The notes beneath the pieces are model-generated. The model worked only from the letters and a program-made list of their open reading frames with translations, was not told where the DNA came from and did not search any database. The translations under genes and the position numbers were made by a program. Positions 35,675 to 44,263 of a DNA stretch of 64,000 bases are shown one piece after another. The DNA comes from Achromobacter ruhlandii (GTDB lineage Bacteria > Pseudomonadota > Gammaproteobacteria > Burkholderiales > Burkholderiaceae_B). The stretch lies in the NCBI RefSeq assembly GCF_902859695.1, contig NZ_CADIJL010000001.1, forward strand, positions 310,001 through 374,000. Direction: 5' to 3'. Position 1 is the first letter of the stretch, and every line of letters starts with the position of its first letter.

Positions 35675-36196
35675 TCAGGCCAGCCGTTTCAGGGCCGTCT
35701 TGTAGTGTTGGCCGCGCGCCACGTAATGGGCGGTGTTCTTGTGCAGATTGGCGATTTCCTCGTCCGACAGCTCGCGCACGATCTTGCCGATGCCGATGAC
35801 CAGGGAGTTGTCCGGAATCACCCGGTCTTCCGGGATGATGGCGCCGGCGCCGATCAGGCAGTTGCGGCCGATCACGGCATTGTTCAGCACGATCGCCTGC
35901 ATGCCCACCAGCGCGCCTTCGTGGATGGTGCAGCCATGCAGCATGGCCTGGTGGCCCACGGTGACGTTCGGGCCGATGGTCATGGGACAGCCGGTGTCCA
36001 CGTGCAGCACGCTGCCCTCCTGGATATTGGTGCCCTGGCGGATCAGGATGGCATCGTTGTCGCCACGGATGGAGACATGCGACCAGATGCTGACGCCGGC
36101 TTCCAGCGTGACGTTGCCGATGATGTCGGCGCTATCGGCCACGTAGGCGGCGGGATCGATGCGGGGAATGAGGTCGTCGAGCTGGTAAATGGGCAT
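35675..36196 (-). CDS. Gamma-carbonic anhydrase-family protein (left-handed beta-helix)
   Basis: A 173-residue hexapeptide-repeat protein of the YrdA/PaaY/gamma-CA-like group. Repeats run through about residues 20-140; histidines in LHVDTG and VGHQAMLHGC match the metal ligands of the family. Function may be carbonic anhydrase or thioesterase-like (PaaY). The ATG at 36196 is preceded by GGAGAC; an upstream in-frame ATG at 36247 adds Arg-rich residues and overlaps the previous gene. It follows the acyl-CoA synthetase gene by 47 bp, so the two may be co-transcribed. Confidence 0.87.
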   Translation of the reverse strand: MPIYQLDDLIPRIDPAAYVADSADIIGNVTLEAGVSIWSHVSIRGDNDAILIRQGTNIQEGSVLHVDTGCPMTIGPNVTVGHQAMLHGCTIHEGALVGMQAIVLNNAVIGRNCLIGAGAIIPEDRVIPDNSLVIGIGKIVRELSDEEIANLHKNTAHYVARGQHYKTALKRLA

Positions 36197-36243
36197 GCCC
36201 TGTCTCCGGGTGCGGCGGCGGGTCTCTGGCGGACCCGCCCGCG

Positions 36244-37911
36244 TCATTGGGGCCTGGACGCCTGGGCGCGTTCTTCTTCGCGCTGGCGCAGGATGCGACG
36301 CTGGATTTTACCGGTGGTGGTCATGGGCAATTCTTCGACGAATTCGATTTCCTTGGGATACTCGTAGGGCGCCAGGCGCTCGCGCACGTGCTCCTGCAGG
36401 TTTTCGATGATGTCGCCGCGGTCGCGCTGGGCGAACTCGGGCGTCAGCACCACATAGGCCTTGACCACCGCGCCGCGCTCGGCGTCCGGCTTGGGCACCA
36501 CCGCGGCATTGGCCACGGCCGGGTGCCCGATCAGGCAGCTTTCGATTTCGCCCGGGCCGATGCGGTAGCCGGACGACTTGAATACGTCATCGGCGCGGCC
36601 CGCGTACCAGAGGTAGCCGTCGGCGTCGATCCGCGCCAGGTCGCCCGTCAGGCACCAGTCGCCCTTGAACTTTGCCTGAGTGGCGGCCTCGTTGCGCCAG
36701 TAGCCCAGGAACAGCACCGGGTCGGGATAACCGTGGATATCGTAGCGATTGACGGCGATCTCGCCGGTTTCTCCCGGCGCCACCGGCTGGCCGGCGTCAT
36801 CCAGCACCGCGACCCGATGGCCAGGGTAGGGCCGGCCCATGCTGCCGGGCTTGGCCGGCCAGCGCTTCTGGCTGTTGCCGACCACGTAGTTCATTTCGGT
36901 CTGGCCGAACATCTCGTTGGGCGTGACGCCCAGGGCGGACTGGCACCACTCGAACACGGTTTCGCCCACGCTTTCGCCCGCGCTCATGATCGAGCGCAGA
37001 GCCAGCTGATAGCGATTGCGCGGCTCGGGCACCGCCTTCATCATCATCTTCAGCGCCGTCGGGAACAGGAAAGTATTGGTGACCTGGTAGCGTTCCAGCA
37101 GCTCGAACGCGCGCTCGACCGAAAAGCGGCCCCGGGTGCCGACGATGGGGTGGCCGAAATACAGCGTGGGCAGCAGCGCGTCCATCATGCCGCCGGTCCA
37201 GGCCCAGTCGGCCGGCGACCAGAAAACGTCGGCGGGTCGAGGGAACCAATCCTGCGAGGCGACAAAGCCCGGCAGATTGCCGATCAGCGCGCTGTGCGGC
37301 AGCAAGGCCCCCTTGGGCGCGCCGGTGGTGCCGGAGGTGTAGAGCAGGATGGCCGGATCCGACGAACGCGTCGGCACCGGCTTGAATTCGCTCGGCTGGC
37401 GCGCCAACAGGCTGCGCCAGGGCAGGACGCGCTCGTCGGCGAAGCCGATGCCGATGATCTGTTGCAGGTTGGGGCAGTTGTCGCTGACGGCCAGCAGGTT
37501 GGCGCTGGAGGCGTGGTCGACGATGGCGACGCGGGTTTCCGAATCGCACAGGCGGCTTTGCAGGGCTTCGGGGCCGAACAGGGCCGACAGCGGCAGCACC
37601 ACCGCGCCCACGCTGTAGATCGCCATGTGCGCAACCACGGTTTCAGGGCGTTGTCCCAAAACCACACCGACGCGGTCGCCGCGGCCCACGCCCATCTTCA
37701 CCAGTCCATTGGCCAGTTGATTGGCGGCCTCGGCCAGCCGCGCATAGGTCCAGACCTCGCGGTTGCCGGCTTCATCTTCGTAGTAGATGGCGATGCGCCG
37801 CGCATCCGGACTACTGGATGCCCAGCGGTGGCAGCACGCTTCCGCGATGTTGAACTGGGTGGGAACCAGCCAGCGGAATGTTTGGTAGAGCACCTGATAT
37901 TGGTCGTTCAT
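36244..37911 (-). CDS. AMP-dependent acyl-CoA synthetase (short/medium chain)
   Basis: A 555-residue ANL-superfamily acyl-CoA ligase. It has LLYTSGTTGAPKG (P-loop), MFGQTEMNYV (adenylate motif), YWRNEAAT...GDWCLTGD and the C-terminal TTTGKIQRR lysine. The sequence is closer to the medium-chain/butyryl-type 'acetyl-CoA synthetase-like' group than to AcsA or PrpE, because it lacks their long N-terminus. The substrate is not certain. It is the third acyl-CoA synthetase in the window. Confidence 0.88.
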   Translation of the reverse strand: MNDQYQVLYQTFRWLVPTQFNIAEACCHRWASSSPDARRIAIYYEDEAGNREVWTYARLAEAANQLANGLVKMGVGRGDRVGVVLGQRPETVVAHMAIYSVGAVVLPLSALFGPEALQSRLCDSETRVAIVDHASSANLLAVSDNCPNLQQIIGIGFADERVLPWRSLLARQPSEFKPVPTRSSDPAILLYTSGTTGAPKGALLPHSALIGNLPGFVASQDWFPRPADVFWSPADWAWTGGMMDALLPTLYFGHPIVGTRGRFSVERAFELLERYQVTNTFLFPTALKMMMKAVPEPRNRYQLALRSIMSAGESVGETVFEWCQSALGVTPNEMFGQTEMNYVVGNSQKRWPAKPGSMGRPYPGHRVAVLDDAGQPVAPGETGEIAVNRYDIHGYPDPVLFLGYWRNEAATQAKFKGDWCLTGDLARIDADGYLWYAGRADDVFKSSGYRIGPGEIESCLIGHPAVANAAVVPKPDAERGAVVKAYVVLTPEFAQRDRGDIIENLQEHVRERLAPYEYPKEIEFVEELPMTTTGKIQRRILRQREEERAQASRPQ

Positions 37912-38007
37912 GGCCCTATGTTGTGAGCATGTTGCAGCGTGAACGGGTCAGTTTTTGCCCGTTGCCCCAATTGCAAGCATGACCTAGAGGGCCGTGAACT
38001 GCAATAT

Positions 38008-38025
38008 CCCCGTTGCGTAACGGGG
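38008..38025 (-). other. Hairpin downstream of the LpxH-like gene
   Basis: CCCCGTT-GCGT-AACGGGG, 7-bp stem with no T run on either strand. It lies just past the stop of the phosphatase gene and may stabilise its mRNA. Confidence 0.4.
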
Positions 38026-38039
38026 ACGTATAAGGGTTA

Positions 38040-38930
38040 TCACGGGTGCTTGCCCTGGCGGCGCAGCGCCGACGGCAGCGCCGGCAAGGACAGCGAGCGC
38101 GGCTTGCGCTGCGCCGGGTCGGCCTGGCGCTCGGCCTGGATCGCGGCCCAGTCCAGCAGCTGCAGCTGGCCGTCGTGGGTCTCGGCCAGCGCCGACAGGC
38201 TTTCCACCCAGTCGCCGTCGTTGCAGTACAGGATGCCGCCCACGTCGCGCAGTTCGGCCTTGTGGATGTGGCCGCACACCACCCCGTCCAGGCCGCGGCG
38301 GCGGGCCTCGCCGGCCAGCGCTTCCTCGAAGTCGGTGATGAACGACACCGCGTTCTTGACCTTGTGCTTGAGGTACTGTGACAGCGACCAGTAATGCAGC
38401 CCCAGGCGGTGGCGCAGGCGGTTGAAATGATGGTTGATCCACAGCGCCAGCTGGTAGAGGCCGTCGCCCAGGTGCGCCAGCCAGCGGCTGTGCTGGATCA
38501 CGCCGTCGAACTGGTCGCCGTGCAGCACCAGCAGCCGCAGGCCCTTGGCGGTGACGTGCACGTCCTCGTCCAGGATCTCGATGTCGCCGAAGGCGTAGCC
38601 GGCGAACTCGCGCGCGAACTCGTCATGATTGCCCGGGATGAACACCACCCGGGTGCCGTTGCGCGCCTTGCGCAGGATGCGCTGGATCACGTCGTTGTGG
38701 GCCCGCGGCCAGTGCCAGTGCTTGCGCAGCTGCCAGCCGTCGACGATGTCGCCGACCAGGTACAGGGTGTCGGAATCGTTGTGCTCGAGGAAATCCAGCA
38801 GGAACTCCGCCTTGCACCCGGCGGTGCCCAGGTGAATGTCGGAAATCCAGAGAGCGCGCCAGTGCGTGGGGCGGATTTCGTTCACGGTGCTATCCATGGG
38901 GGCTGTCGTCATGCCTGGGAATGAAACCAT
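38040..38930 (-). CDS. UDP-2,3-diacylglucosamine diphosphatase-like metallophosphatase
   Basis: A calcineurin-fold phosphatase of about 290 residues related to LpxH/YbbF (COG2908). All five metal-binding blocks are present: SDIHLG, GDIVDGW, PGNHDE, LHGDQFD and CGHIHK. It is longer than true LpxH (about 240 residues) and resembles the LpxH-like paralogues found in many proteobacteria, so the role in lipid A synthesis is uncertain. In-frame ATGs at 38930, 38912 and 38897 are all possible; none has a strong ribosome binding site. Confidence 0.82.
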   Translation of the reverse strand: MVSFPGMTTAPMDSTVNEIRPTHWRALWISDIHLGTAGCKAEFLLDFLEHNDSDTLYLVGDIVDGWQLRKHWHWPRAHNDVIQRILRKARNGTRVVFIPGNHDEFAREFAGYAFGDIEILDEDVHVTAKGLRLLVLHGDQFDGVIQHSRWLAHLGDGLYQLALWINHHFNRLRHRLGLHYWSLSQYLKHKVKNAVSFITDFEEALAGEARRRGLDGVVCGHIHKAELRDVGGILYCNDGDWVESLSALAETHDGQLQLLDWAAIQAERQADPAQRKPRSLSLPALPSALRRQGKHP

Positions 38931-39018
38931 CCCGCGATGACCGTGACATGAAAAAAAAGTGACGCTGTTGTGACGGCCGCGCTCGTTCCGGCGGTGGCGG
39001 CCGTCAAACAGGGGAGCT

Positions 39019-39744
39019 TCAGCCGCGCAGGTGCCCCAGCATGTCGTGCACGTCGTGGGCCATGATCGCCAGCACGCAGACCAGGCCCAGGTAGGCGCAG
39101 GTGTAGGTCAGCTTGCTTTCCAGCGAGGTGCCGTAATAGGCCTGGTTTTCGGGCAGCGAGGGATCGTACTTGAAGGCCCGCAGCACGTTGGGCAAGGCCA
39201 GTACGGCCACCAGGATCAGGATCGGGCTGGGGCGCCAGAAGAACAGTGCCACCAGCACCGGCACGCCCACCAGCCAGATGCGCGGCGACAGCACCGCGGT
39301 GATGCGGCCGCCGTCGAAGGGCGACAGCGGGATCAGGTTGAACAGGTTGATGAAAAAGCCCGCGTAGGACAGCGCCAGCAGCAGGTCGCTGCCGGTGCTG
39401 CGCGCCGCGAAGTAGCAAGCCAGCGACGCCGCCGTGCCGGCCAGCGGCCCGCCCAGGCCCACATAGGCCTCGGTGTCGGCATCGTGCGGCATTTCCTTGA
39501 GCTGGATCCAGGCGCCGACGAACGGGATGAAGACGGGCGCGCCCACGTCCAGCCCGCGCTGGCGCGCCGCGATGTAGTGGCCCAGTTCATGCACCAGCAG
39601 CAACAGCACGAAGCCGGCCGCGTAGCGCCAGCCGAAGACGAAGGCGTAGACCGCCACCGACAGCAGCATGGTGCCGCCGGTGGCGAACAGCTTGCCGAAC
39701 TTCAGGTATTTCAGCCCTGAGAACAGCAGTAGCAGCAGCTTCAT
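39019..39744 (-). CDS. M50-family site-2 protease-like membrane metallopeptidase
   Basis: A 241-residue polytopic protein with zinc motif HELGH (H52, E53, H56) within a membrane helix and the second metal motif NLIPLSPFDGGR (about residues 145-156), so catalytic residues are intact. No PDZ domain is visible. Substrates are unknown. It starts 3 bases after the end of the DUF2167 gene on the same strand, so the two are probably an operon, and DUF2167 proteins are membrane-anchored, which could be meaningful. Confidence 0.88.
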   Translation of the reverse strand: MKLLLLLFSGLKYLKFGKLFATGGTMLLSVAVYAFVFGWRYAAGFVLLLLVHELGHYIAARQRGLDVGAPVFIPFVGAWIQLKEMPHDADTEAYVGLGGPLAGTAASLACYFAARSTGSDLLLALSYAGFFINLFNLIPLSPFDGGRITAVLSPRIWLVGVPVLVALFFWRPSPILILVAVLALPNVLRAFKYDPSLPENQAYYGTSLESKLTYTCAYLGLVCVLAIMAHDVHDMLGHLRG

Positions 39745-39747
39745 CGC

Positions 39748-40656
39748 TCAGGGTTGTTGCTGTTCGGCCTTCTTGCCGCGAAAGCGCTTCCACAGCCCGC
39801 CGCCCAGCGCCGCGGCGGCCAGGATGCCGACCTTGGCGAACTTGGCCAGGAACGCCGCGATCACGGCGAACAGGCCCAGCTTCTTGGCGGCGACGCCCGC
39901 GACCAGTGCGGCCAGCCCGTATTCGGCGACCTTGTCGGTGGACGAGTTGAAGTCGGCGTAGCGCTTGCCTTCGACGTACTTCAGGTTGTCCAGCAGGGTC
40001 AGCACCGCGGTCTTGTCCTTCGGCACCAGGTTCTTCTGCGTGATCAGGTCCAGCGTGATGTAGCCGTCGCGGCCCAGCGCGTAGGTGTTGTAGTTGACCG
40101 TGGGGTTGTCGTTGGCCGCTTCGCCCTTGTGCTTGACGGCGACCGACCAGACCAGGCGCTGGGTGTTGCTGTCGTACTTGGGCGCCTCGACCCAACCGTC
40201 CATGACCAGCTCGGGAAAGCCGCGTTTCTTGCGTTCGACGTTGGATTCCTCGGTGCCGTCGCGCAGGCTGTCCAGCAGCTCGTTGACGTTCCAGTTCTTG
40301 GCGTCGTCGTCCTTGATGTAGCCGGCCTTGTCGAAGTTGACGGTGATGACCCAGTCGTCATCGTCGCTCTTGGGCATGACCACGCCCAAGAGCGAGGGGT
40401 CCTTGCCATTGCCGTAGGCGGCCATCAGGCGATCGGCCTGGAGGCGCGGCACGAAGAACATCGATTCGGGCAGGTGCACCACGGCCTGGTCGCCCAGCTT
40501 CACGTCGGCCGGGCCTTCCTGGGCGGCCGCCTAGGCGGCCTTCATCGCGGCTTCGATCTCCTGTTGCGCGGCGGCATTCTGGGCCGAGACGCCGAAGGGC
40601 AGGAACAACAAGGCACTGGCGGCGGCCAGCGACAGGCGGGAAAGGAATGCGCGCAT
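39748..40656 (-). pseudogene. DUF2167 membrane protein gene interrupted by an amber codon
   Basis: The natural start is the ATG at 40656, which opens a signal peptide (MRAFLSRLSLAAASALLFLP...). Codon 42 is TAG (40533-40531). The same frame then continues without interruption as a complete DUF2167 protein (AAQEGPADVKLGDQ onward), including the conserved PESMFFVP, two C-terminal hydrophobic segments and a final KRFRGKK. The local context KAA*AAA suggests a CAG-to-TAG change. Unless the codon is read through or translation restarts at the GTG at 40503 (252 residues without a signal peptide), the product cannot be exported. A sequencing error is the alternative. Confidence 0.8.
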
Positions 40657-40806
40657 GATGAGTTATTGGAGCGTCTATGAAAGGGGCCCCATTGTCTTTG
40701 CACGCGACTTTCAACTTTCTGAAAGCCTGCGCCTAATTCGCCGCACGATTTTGCTAGTTGTAAGCAGGTATGTTCAGCGCCCGTTCAGGCGTCCGATTCC
40801 TGTCGC

Positions 40807-41322
40807 TCAGCGGGTTTTCCTGCGCTGCGGCGCATTGCGCAGGCGCGTGCCGAGCAGGCGGTCGTGCAGGAACTGGCCGTCCGGATCGAACCAGGACCAG
40901 ATGAAGATCGTGAACGGCGCGGCCACGATGAACATGTCCATCGAGGGCCAGCCGGTGGCGCTGGCGGCGGCCCACACCACGGCGGCGCCCGCCAGCACCA
41001 GCGGCCACGCCAGCACGTAGCGCAGGATCAGGCGGGCGGTGGACGGCGGGTTGCCATCGCGATCGACCAGGCGGATGTTCCAGGTCTTCATCGGCAGCGT
41101 CTGGCCGCGGCGGCGCCAGCACAGCACGAAGTAGGCGCCAATGGCCACGAACAGCCAGGCCTGGCGGGCGGGCCGCAGTTCCAGCGCGTTCTTGCTCTGG
41201 GTCAGGGTATCCATGAGGTATCCCGCCAGGAAAACCACGCCGAACAGCAGCACGGCTTCGTACATCATGCAGGCGAACCGGCGCAGCCGGTTGGGGGTCT
41301 GGTCGAGGGAGGCGTCGGTCAT
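40807..41322 (-). CDS. RDD family membrane protein
   Basis: A 171-residue inner-membrane protein with the RDD domain: the N-terminal RRFACMMYEAVLLF with its arginine, and the C-terminal FLHDRLLGTRL with the aspartates, flanking three to four helices. RDD proteins are mostly uncharacterised; some act as Na+(Li+,K+)/H+ antiporters. Monocistronic between the broken DUF2167 gene and two terminators. Confidence 0.85.
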   Translation of the reverse strand: MTDASLDQTPNRLRRFACMMYEAVLLFGVVFLAGYLMDTLTQSKNALELRPARQAWLFVAIGAYFVLCWRRRGQTLPMKTWNIRLVDRDGNPPSTARLILRYVLAWPLVLAGAAVVWAAASATGWPSMDMFIVAAPFTIFIWSWFDPDGQFLHDRLLGTRLRNAPQRRKTR

Positions 41323-41382
41323 GGGCCGGTATTATCCGACAAAGCCGCCACCTGGTGGGTTGACGGTTTCCCGGCTTCGGCC

Positions 41383-41411
41383 ATAAAAAAAACCCGCCGG
41401 TAAGGGCGGGT
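41383..41411 (-). terminator. Distal of two tandem minus-strand terminators
   Basis: On the minus strand ACCCGCC pairs with GGCGGGT (41405-41411 with 41392-41398) and is followed by eight T residues. It lies downstream of the small gene ending at 41475. Confidence 0.85.
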
Positions 41412-41415
41412 CTAT

Positions 41416-41435
41416 AAAAGGGGCTATGCAGCCCC
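41416..41435 (-). terminator. Proximal of two tandem minus-strand terminators
   Basis: On the minus strand GGGGCT-GCAT-AGCCCC (41435-41420) is followed by TTTT. With the second hairpin just beyond, the small gene is very firmly insulated. Confidence 0.75.
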
Positions 41436-41474
41436 CAAGGGGAAATCGTTCAGGCCCGAAGGCCTGGGTCCTGC

Positions 41475-41663
41475 TCAGGCGGCGGAGTGCGCGTTCTTGG
41501 CGCTCGTCTTGCCAGCCAGGGCACGGACGCCGTGAGCCAGCTTACGCAGGCCCGCGGCCAACGCACGCATCGGGTGCGGGCGGAACTGTTCTTCAATGGC
41601 CTGGAGCATCAGTTGACGCTCGAGTTCGTCGGTCAGGCGGATGGTGTTGTTCGGGTTGATCAC
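41475..41663 (-). CDS. Small conserved-looking protein of unknown function (62 aa)
   Basis: I do not recognise this family. I choose the GTG at 41663 because GGAGG lies 5 bases upstream; a GTG at 41675 would include the ribosome binding site in the coding sequence. The protein has a short acidic helix (TDELERQLMLQAIEEQF, about residues 11-27) followed by a basic, Ala-rich tail (RALAAGLRKLAHGVRALAGK), a pattern seen in small nucleic-acid- or membrane-interacting proteins. It has its own consensus-like promoter (41714-41742) and two tandem terminators, arguing for a real, strongly expressed gene. Confidence 0.65.
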   Translation of the reverse strand: MINPNNTIRLTDELERQLMLQAIEEQFRPHPMRALAAGLRKLAHGVRALAGKTSAKNAHSAA

Positions 41664-41713
41664 AATAGCCTCCACGGGCTTGCACTGTTGTTTAGCTACT
41701 AGGGATAACCCGA

Positions 41714-41742
41714 ATTATAGGGTTAACCCTGAAACTGTGCAA
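41714..41742 (-). promoter_or_regulatory. Near-consensus sigma70 promoter within nested inverted repeats
   Basis: On the minus strand TTGCAC (41742-41737), 17-bp spacer, TATAAT (41719-41714). The -10 is exact. Two nested dyads surround it: CTTGCACTGTT/AACTGTGCAAG (arms near 41680 and 41743) and AGGGATAACCC/GGGTTAACCCT (arms near 41700 and 41730), each with one mismatch, so a repressor or activator may bind here. Confidence 0.75.
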
Positions 41743-41885
41743 GCACCTGGTGCGTACCGGCAACACCCTGGTGCTGATGATGCCCCAAATCGGCGCTGCG
41801 GGGCACCATAAGCAAAGATACGGGCACGATGTTGCGGCGCTTTTACAACGCGCCGGCAGCTGAAAAGGGGGCGAGCCCGGGGGCG

Positions 41886-41895
41886 CCCCCCCCCC
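41886..41895 (+). repeat. Homopolymeric C tract (10 C)
   Basis: Ten consecutive C residues within GGGGGCG...CGGGGCG, just past the 3' end of the RlmL-like gene (ends at 41910). The flanking G runs make a hairpin possible. It is outside coding sequence, so phase variation of a protein is unlikely. Confidence 0.7.
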
Positions 41896-41909
41896 GGGGC
41901 GTACCGAGG

Positions 41910-43733
41910 TCAGGCGTCGCGGTAGCCGGCGGCGACCAGTTCGAAGCCGAACAGGCGGCAGTCCAGCGCGCCATTGTGCAGCGGCACGCGGCGCTTGGGC
42001 TTGAGACGCATCTGGTTGGGCAGGGTCAGGTCGCTGGTGATGACGTGCAGTTGCCAGCCGGCGAAATTGCGCTTCAGGCACGTGGCCCAGTCGCGCCACA
42101 GGTCGGCGTCCTGCTCGGTGGCCATGCGCTCGCCATAGGGCGGGTTGGTGACGATCCAGCCATGATCCGCCGGCGCCTGTATTTCACGGGCGTCGCCTAC
42201 CTCGAACCGGATGGTGTCGGCGGTGAGCCAGGCGCGCTCGGCGTTGTTGCGGGCAAATTCGACCGCCTGCGGATCGAGGTCGTAGCCCACCAGTGGCGCG
42301 TCCAACTGCGGCAGGATGCGCGAGCGGGCGTCGTCCTTCAGGTCGCGCCAGCGGTAGGCGTCGTGGCCGCGCAGGCGCTCGAAGCCGAACGGGCGCGAAA
42401 TCCCGGGAGGCACGCCCAGCGCGATCCAGGCGGCCTCGATCAGGATGGTGCCCGAGCCGCAGAACGGATCCAGCAGCGGCGCGGCAGGGTCCCAGCCCGC
42501 CAGCGCCAGCATGCCGGCGGCAAGATTCTCGCGCAGCGGCGCATCGCCCTTGTCCAGGCGCCAGCCGCGCTTGAACAGCGATTCGCCCGAGGTATCCAGG
42601 TACAGGGTGGCGGTGTGGCCGGTCAGGAACAGGTGTACGCGCGCGTCGGGGCGGACGGTGTCGATGCTGGGGCGTTCACCTTCCAGCTCGCGCAGGCGGT
42701 CGCAGATGCCGTCCTTGGCGCGCAGGTTGCAGTACTGCAGGCTCTGCACCGGGCTCTTGATCGCCGAGGTGTCCACGCGCAAAGTCTGTTCGGCGCCGAA
42801 CCAGCGCTCCCAGGGCGTGTCGCGGGCCAGGTCGAGAATATCGTCCTCGTGCGAAATTTCGGCGTGCGCGACCTGCACCAGGATGCGGGTCGCCAGGCGC
42901 GAATACAGGTTGGCGCGCTGCACGCCCGCCCAATCGGCCGTGAAGGAACAGCCAGCGCGGCCGGCTTCGGCATCTTCGTAACCCAGGGCCTGCATCTCGG
43001 CCGTCAGTGCTTCCTCCAGGCCTTGAGGGCAGGGGGCGAACACCTTGAAGCGCTCGGCCTGGCGCGGTTCGCGCGGACGGCGTTCGCGCACCTCGACGGT
43101 CGGGGCGCGACGATGTGGTGCGTCGGCGCCGTGCGCCGGGCCGGCGTCGACCGGCGCCTCGTCGTCGTAATCGGGTTCGGGCGCGAATTCGGGCGCGGGG
43201 CCGTCGTCCTCGAACGGATCGTAGAAGCGGCCGGCGGGCGTGGCGGGGGCGACGTACTGGTCATCCAGGCGCGGGGCGCGCTGGGGCGTGCGGCCCGACC
43301 GCGGCGCCGGCTCCGCATCGCGGCGCGGGCGGTCGTCGCGCGCGTCATCGCCACGGTGGGGCCGGTCGCCGCGTGCGCTGTCGTTACGGCGCGGGCTGTC
43401 ATTGCGAGAGCCGTCACCGCGTCGGGGGCTGTCGCCGCGGGGGCCGCCAGCGCGTCGCGGATGGTCGCCGCGCGGGCCATCGCCGCCGCGCGGGCCGTCG
43501 CCGCGTTCACGATCGTCCGGCCGGCGCGCGGCGCGGGCGGCGGCCTGGCGCTGCTGGTAGCCCTCGGGATCCTTCTGGCGCTCGATGTTGTCCTTGGCGC
43601 GCTCGTTCTGGGCGACCAGGCGGGCGCGGGCGCCGGTGCGCACCCGCTTGGGGGCGGCTTCGGCGTGCGCGTCGCGCGCGGTTTTCTTGATCGTCAGCGT
43701 CTTGCGCGGGCGGTCCTGGTCATCAGCGGACAT
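41910..43733 (-). CDS. THUMP-domain class I methyltransferase (RlmL N-terminal-type 23S rRNA m2G methylase)
   Basis: A 607-residue protein. Residues about 229-350 hold a ferredoxin-like/THUMP RNA-binding domain (FKVFAPCPQGLEEAL start), and about 360-600 an N2-guanine methyltransferase domain with DPFCGSGT (SAM loop region) and the catalytic NPPYGERM. This corresponds to the m2G2445 half of E. coli RlmL. Unusually, residues 1-228 form a disordered extension with Arg/Asp/Gly repeats (about 75-150), like RNA helicase tails. No RlmK half is fused. The start at 43733 is the first in-frame ATG. Confidence 0.88.
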   Translation of the reverse strand: MSADDQDRPRKTLTIKKTARDAHAEAAPKRVRTGARARLVAQNERAKDNIERQKDPEGYQQRQAAARAARRPDDRERGDGPRGGDGPRGDHPRRAGGPRGDSPRRGDGSRNDSPRRNDSARGDRPHRGDDARDDRPRRDAEPAPRSGRTPQRAPRLDDQYVAPATPAGRFYDPFEDDGPAPEFAPEPDYDDEAPVDAGPAHGADAPHRRAPTVEVRERRPREPRQAERFKVFAPCPQGLEEALTAEMQALGYEDAEAGRAGCSFTADWAGVQRANLYSRLATRILVQVAHAEISHEDDILDLARDTPWERWFGAEQTLRVDTSAIKSPVQSLQYCNLRAKDGICDRLRELEGERPSIDTVRPDARVHLFLTGHTATLYLDTSGESLFKRGWRLDKGDAPLRENLAAGMLALAGWDPAAPLLDPFCGSGTILIEAAWIALGVPPGISRPFGFERLRGHDAYRWRDLKDDARSRILPQLDAPLVGYDLDPQAVEFARNNAERAWLTADTIRFEVGDAREIQAPADHGWIVTNPPYGERMATEQDADLWRDWATCLKRNFAGWQLHVITSDLTLPNQMRLKPKRRVPLHNGALDCRLFGFELVAAGYRDA

Positions 43734-43768
43734 ACGAATCCTGGCGAATGTGCAAAGGGTAGGGGGAA

Positions 43769-44197
43769 TCAGAAGGGTTTGACGACGACCAGCGCCACCA
43801 CCACCAAGAGCAGCAAGACGGGAACTTCGTTGAACCAGCGATAGAACTTGTGCGAACGGGTGTTCTTGCCCTGTTCGAATTTACGCAGCATGACGCCACA
43901 GGCGTGATGGTAGCCGATGACGAGCAGGACGAAAAAGAGCTTGGCGTGCATCCAGCCGTTGCCGGGGCCGACGCCGATGCCGTAACCCAGATACAGCCAC
44001 ATGCCCAGCGCGACGGCGACGACCGCCAGGATGGTGGTGAAGCGGTAGAGGCGGCGCGCCATGCCGAGCAGGGTGACCTGCACGGCCGAATCCGATTGCT
44101 GGGCCAGGTTCACGAAGATGCGGGGCAGGTAGAACAGGCCGGCGAACCAGGAGGCGATGAAGACGATGTGGAAGGTTTTTACCCAGAGCATGGACAT
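43769..44197 (-). CDS. hemJ: Protoporphyrinogen IX oxidase, HemJ type
   Basis: A 142-residue membrane protein with four helices, of the HemJ (UPF0093/CopD-like) family that oxidises protoporphyrinogen IX in heme synthesis. MSMLWVKTFHIVFIASWFAGLFYLPR contains the conserved histidine H10; the HAKLFFVLLVIGYHHACG helix carries the conserved lysine. I chose the ATG at 44197; 74 further in-frame upstream residues come from the palindromic intergenic element and are not plausible protein. It lies 35 bp from the RlmL-like gene start. Confidence 0.87.
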   Translation of the reverse strand: MSMLWVKTFHIVFIASWFAGLFYLPRIFVNLAQQSDSAVQVTLLGMARRLYRFTTILAVVAVALGMWLYLGYGIGVGPGNGWMHAKLFFVLLVIGYHHACGVMLRKFEQGKNTRSHKFYRWFNEVPVLLLLVVVALVVVKPF

Positions 44198-44263
44198 GGT
44201 GGGGGGCGGTCTCTGTTTTCTTGGGGAAGGGGGATTGTAATTGCTGGGGGCTGGGGGTTCTTC

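Noticed and set aside
37939-38394. Frame with an apparent zinc-ribbon start (CPNC...C)
   Set aside because: Only about 20 residues look protein-like; the rest is antisense to the LpxH-like phosphatase. Probably chance.
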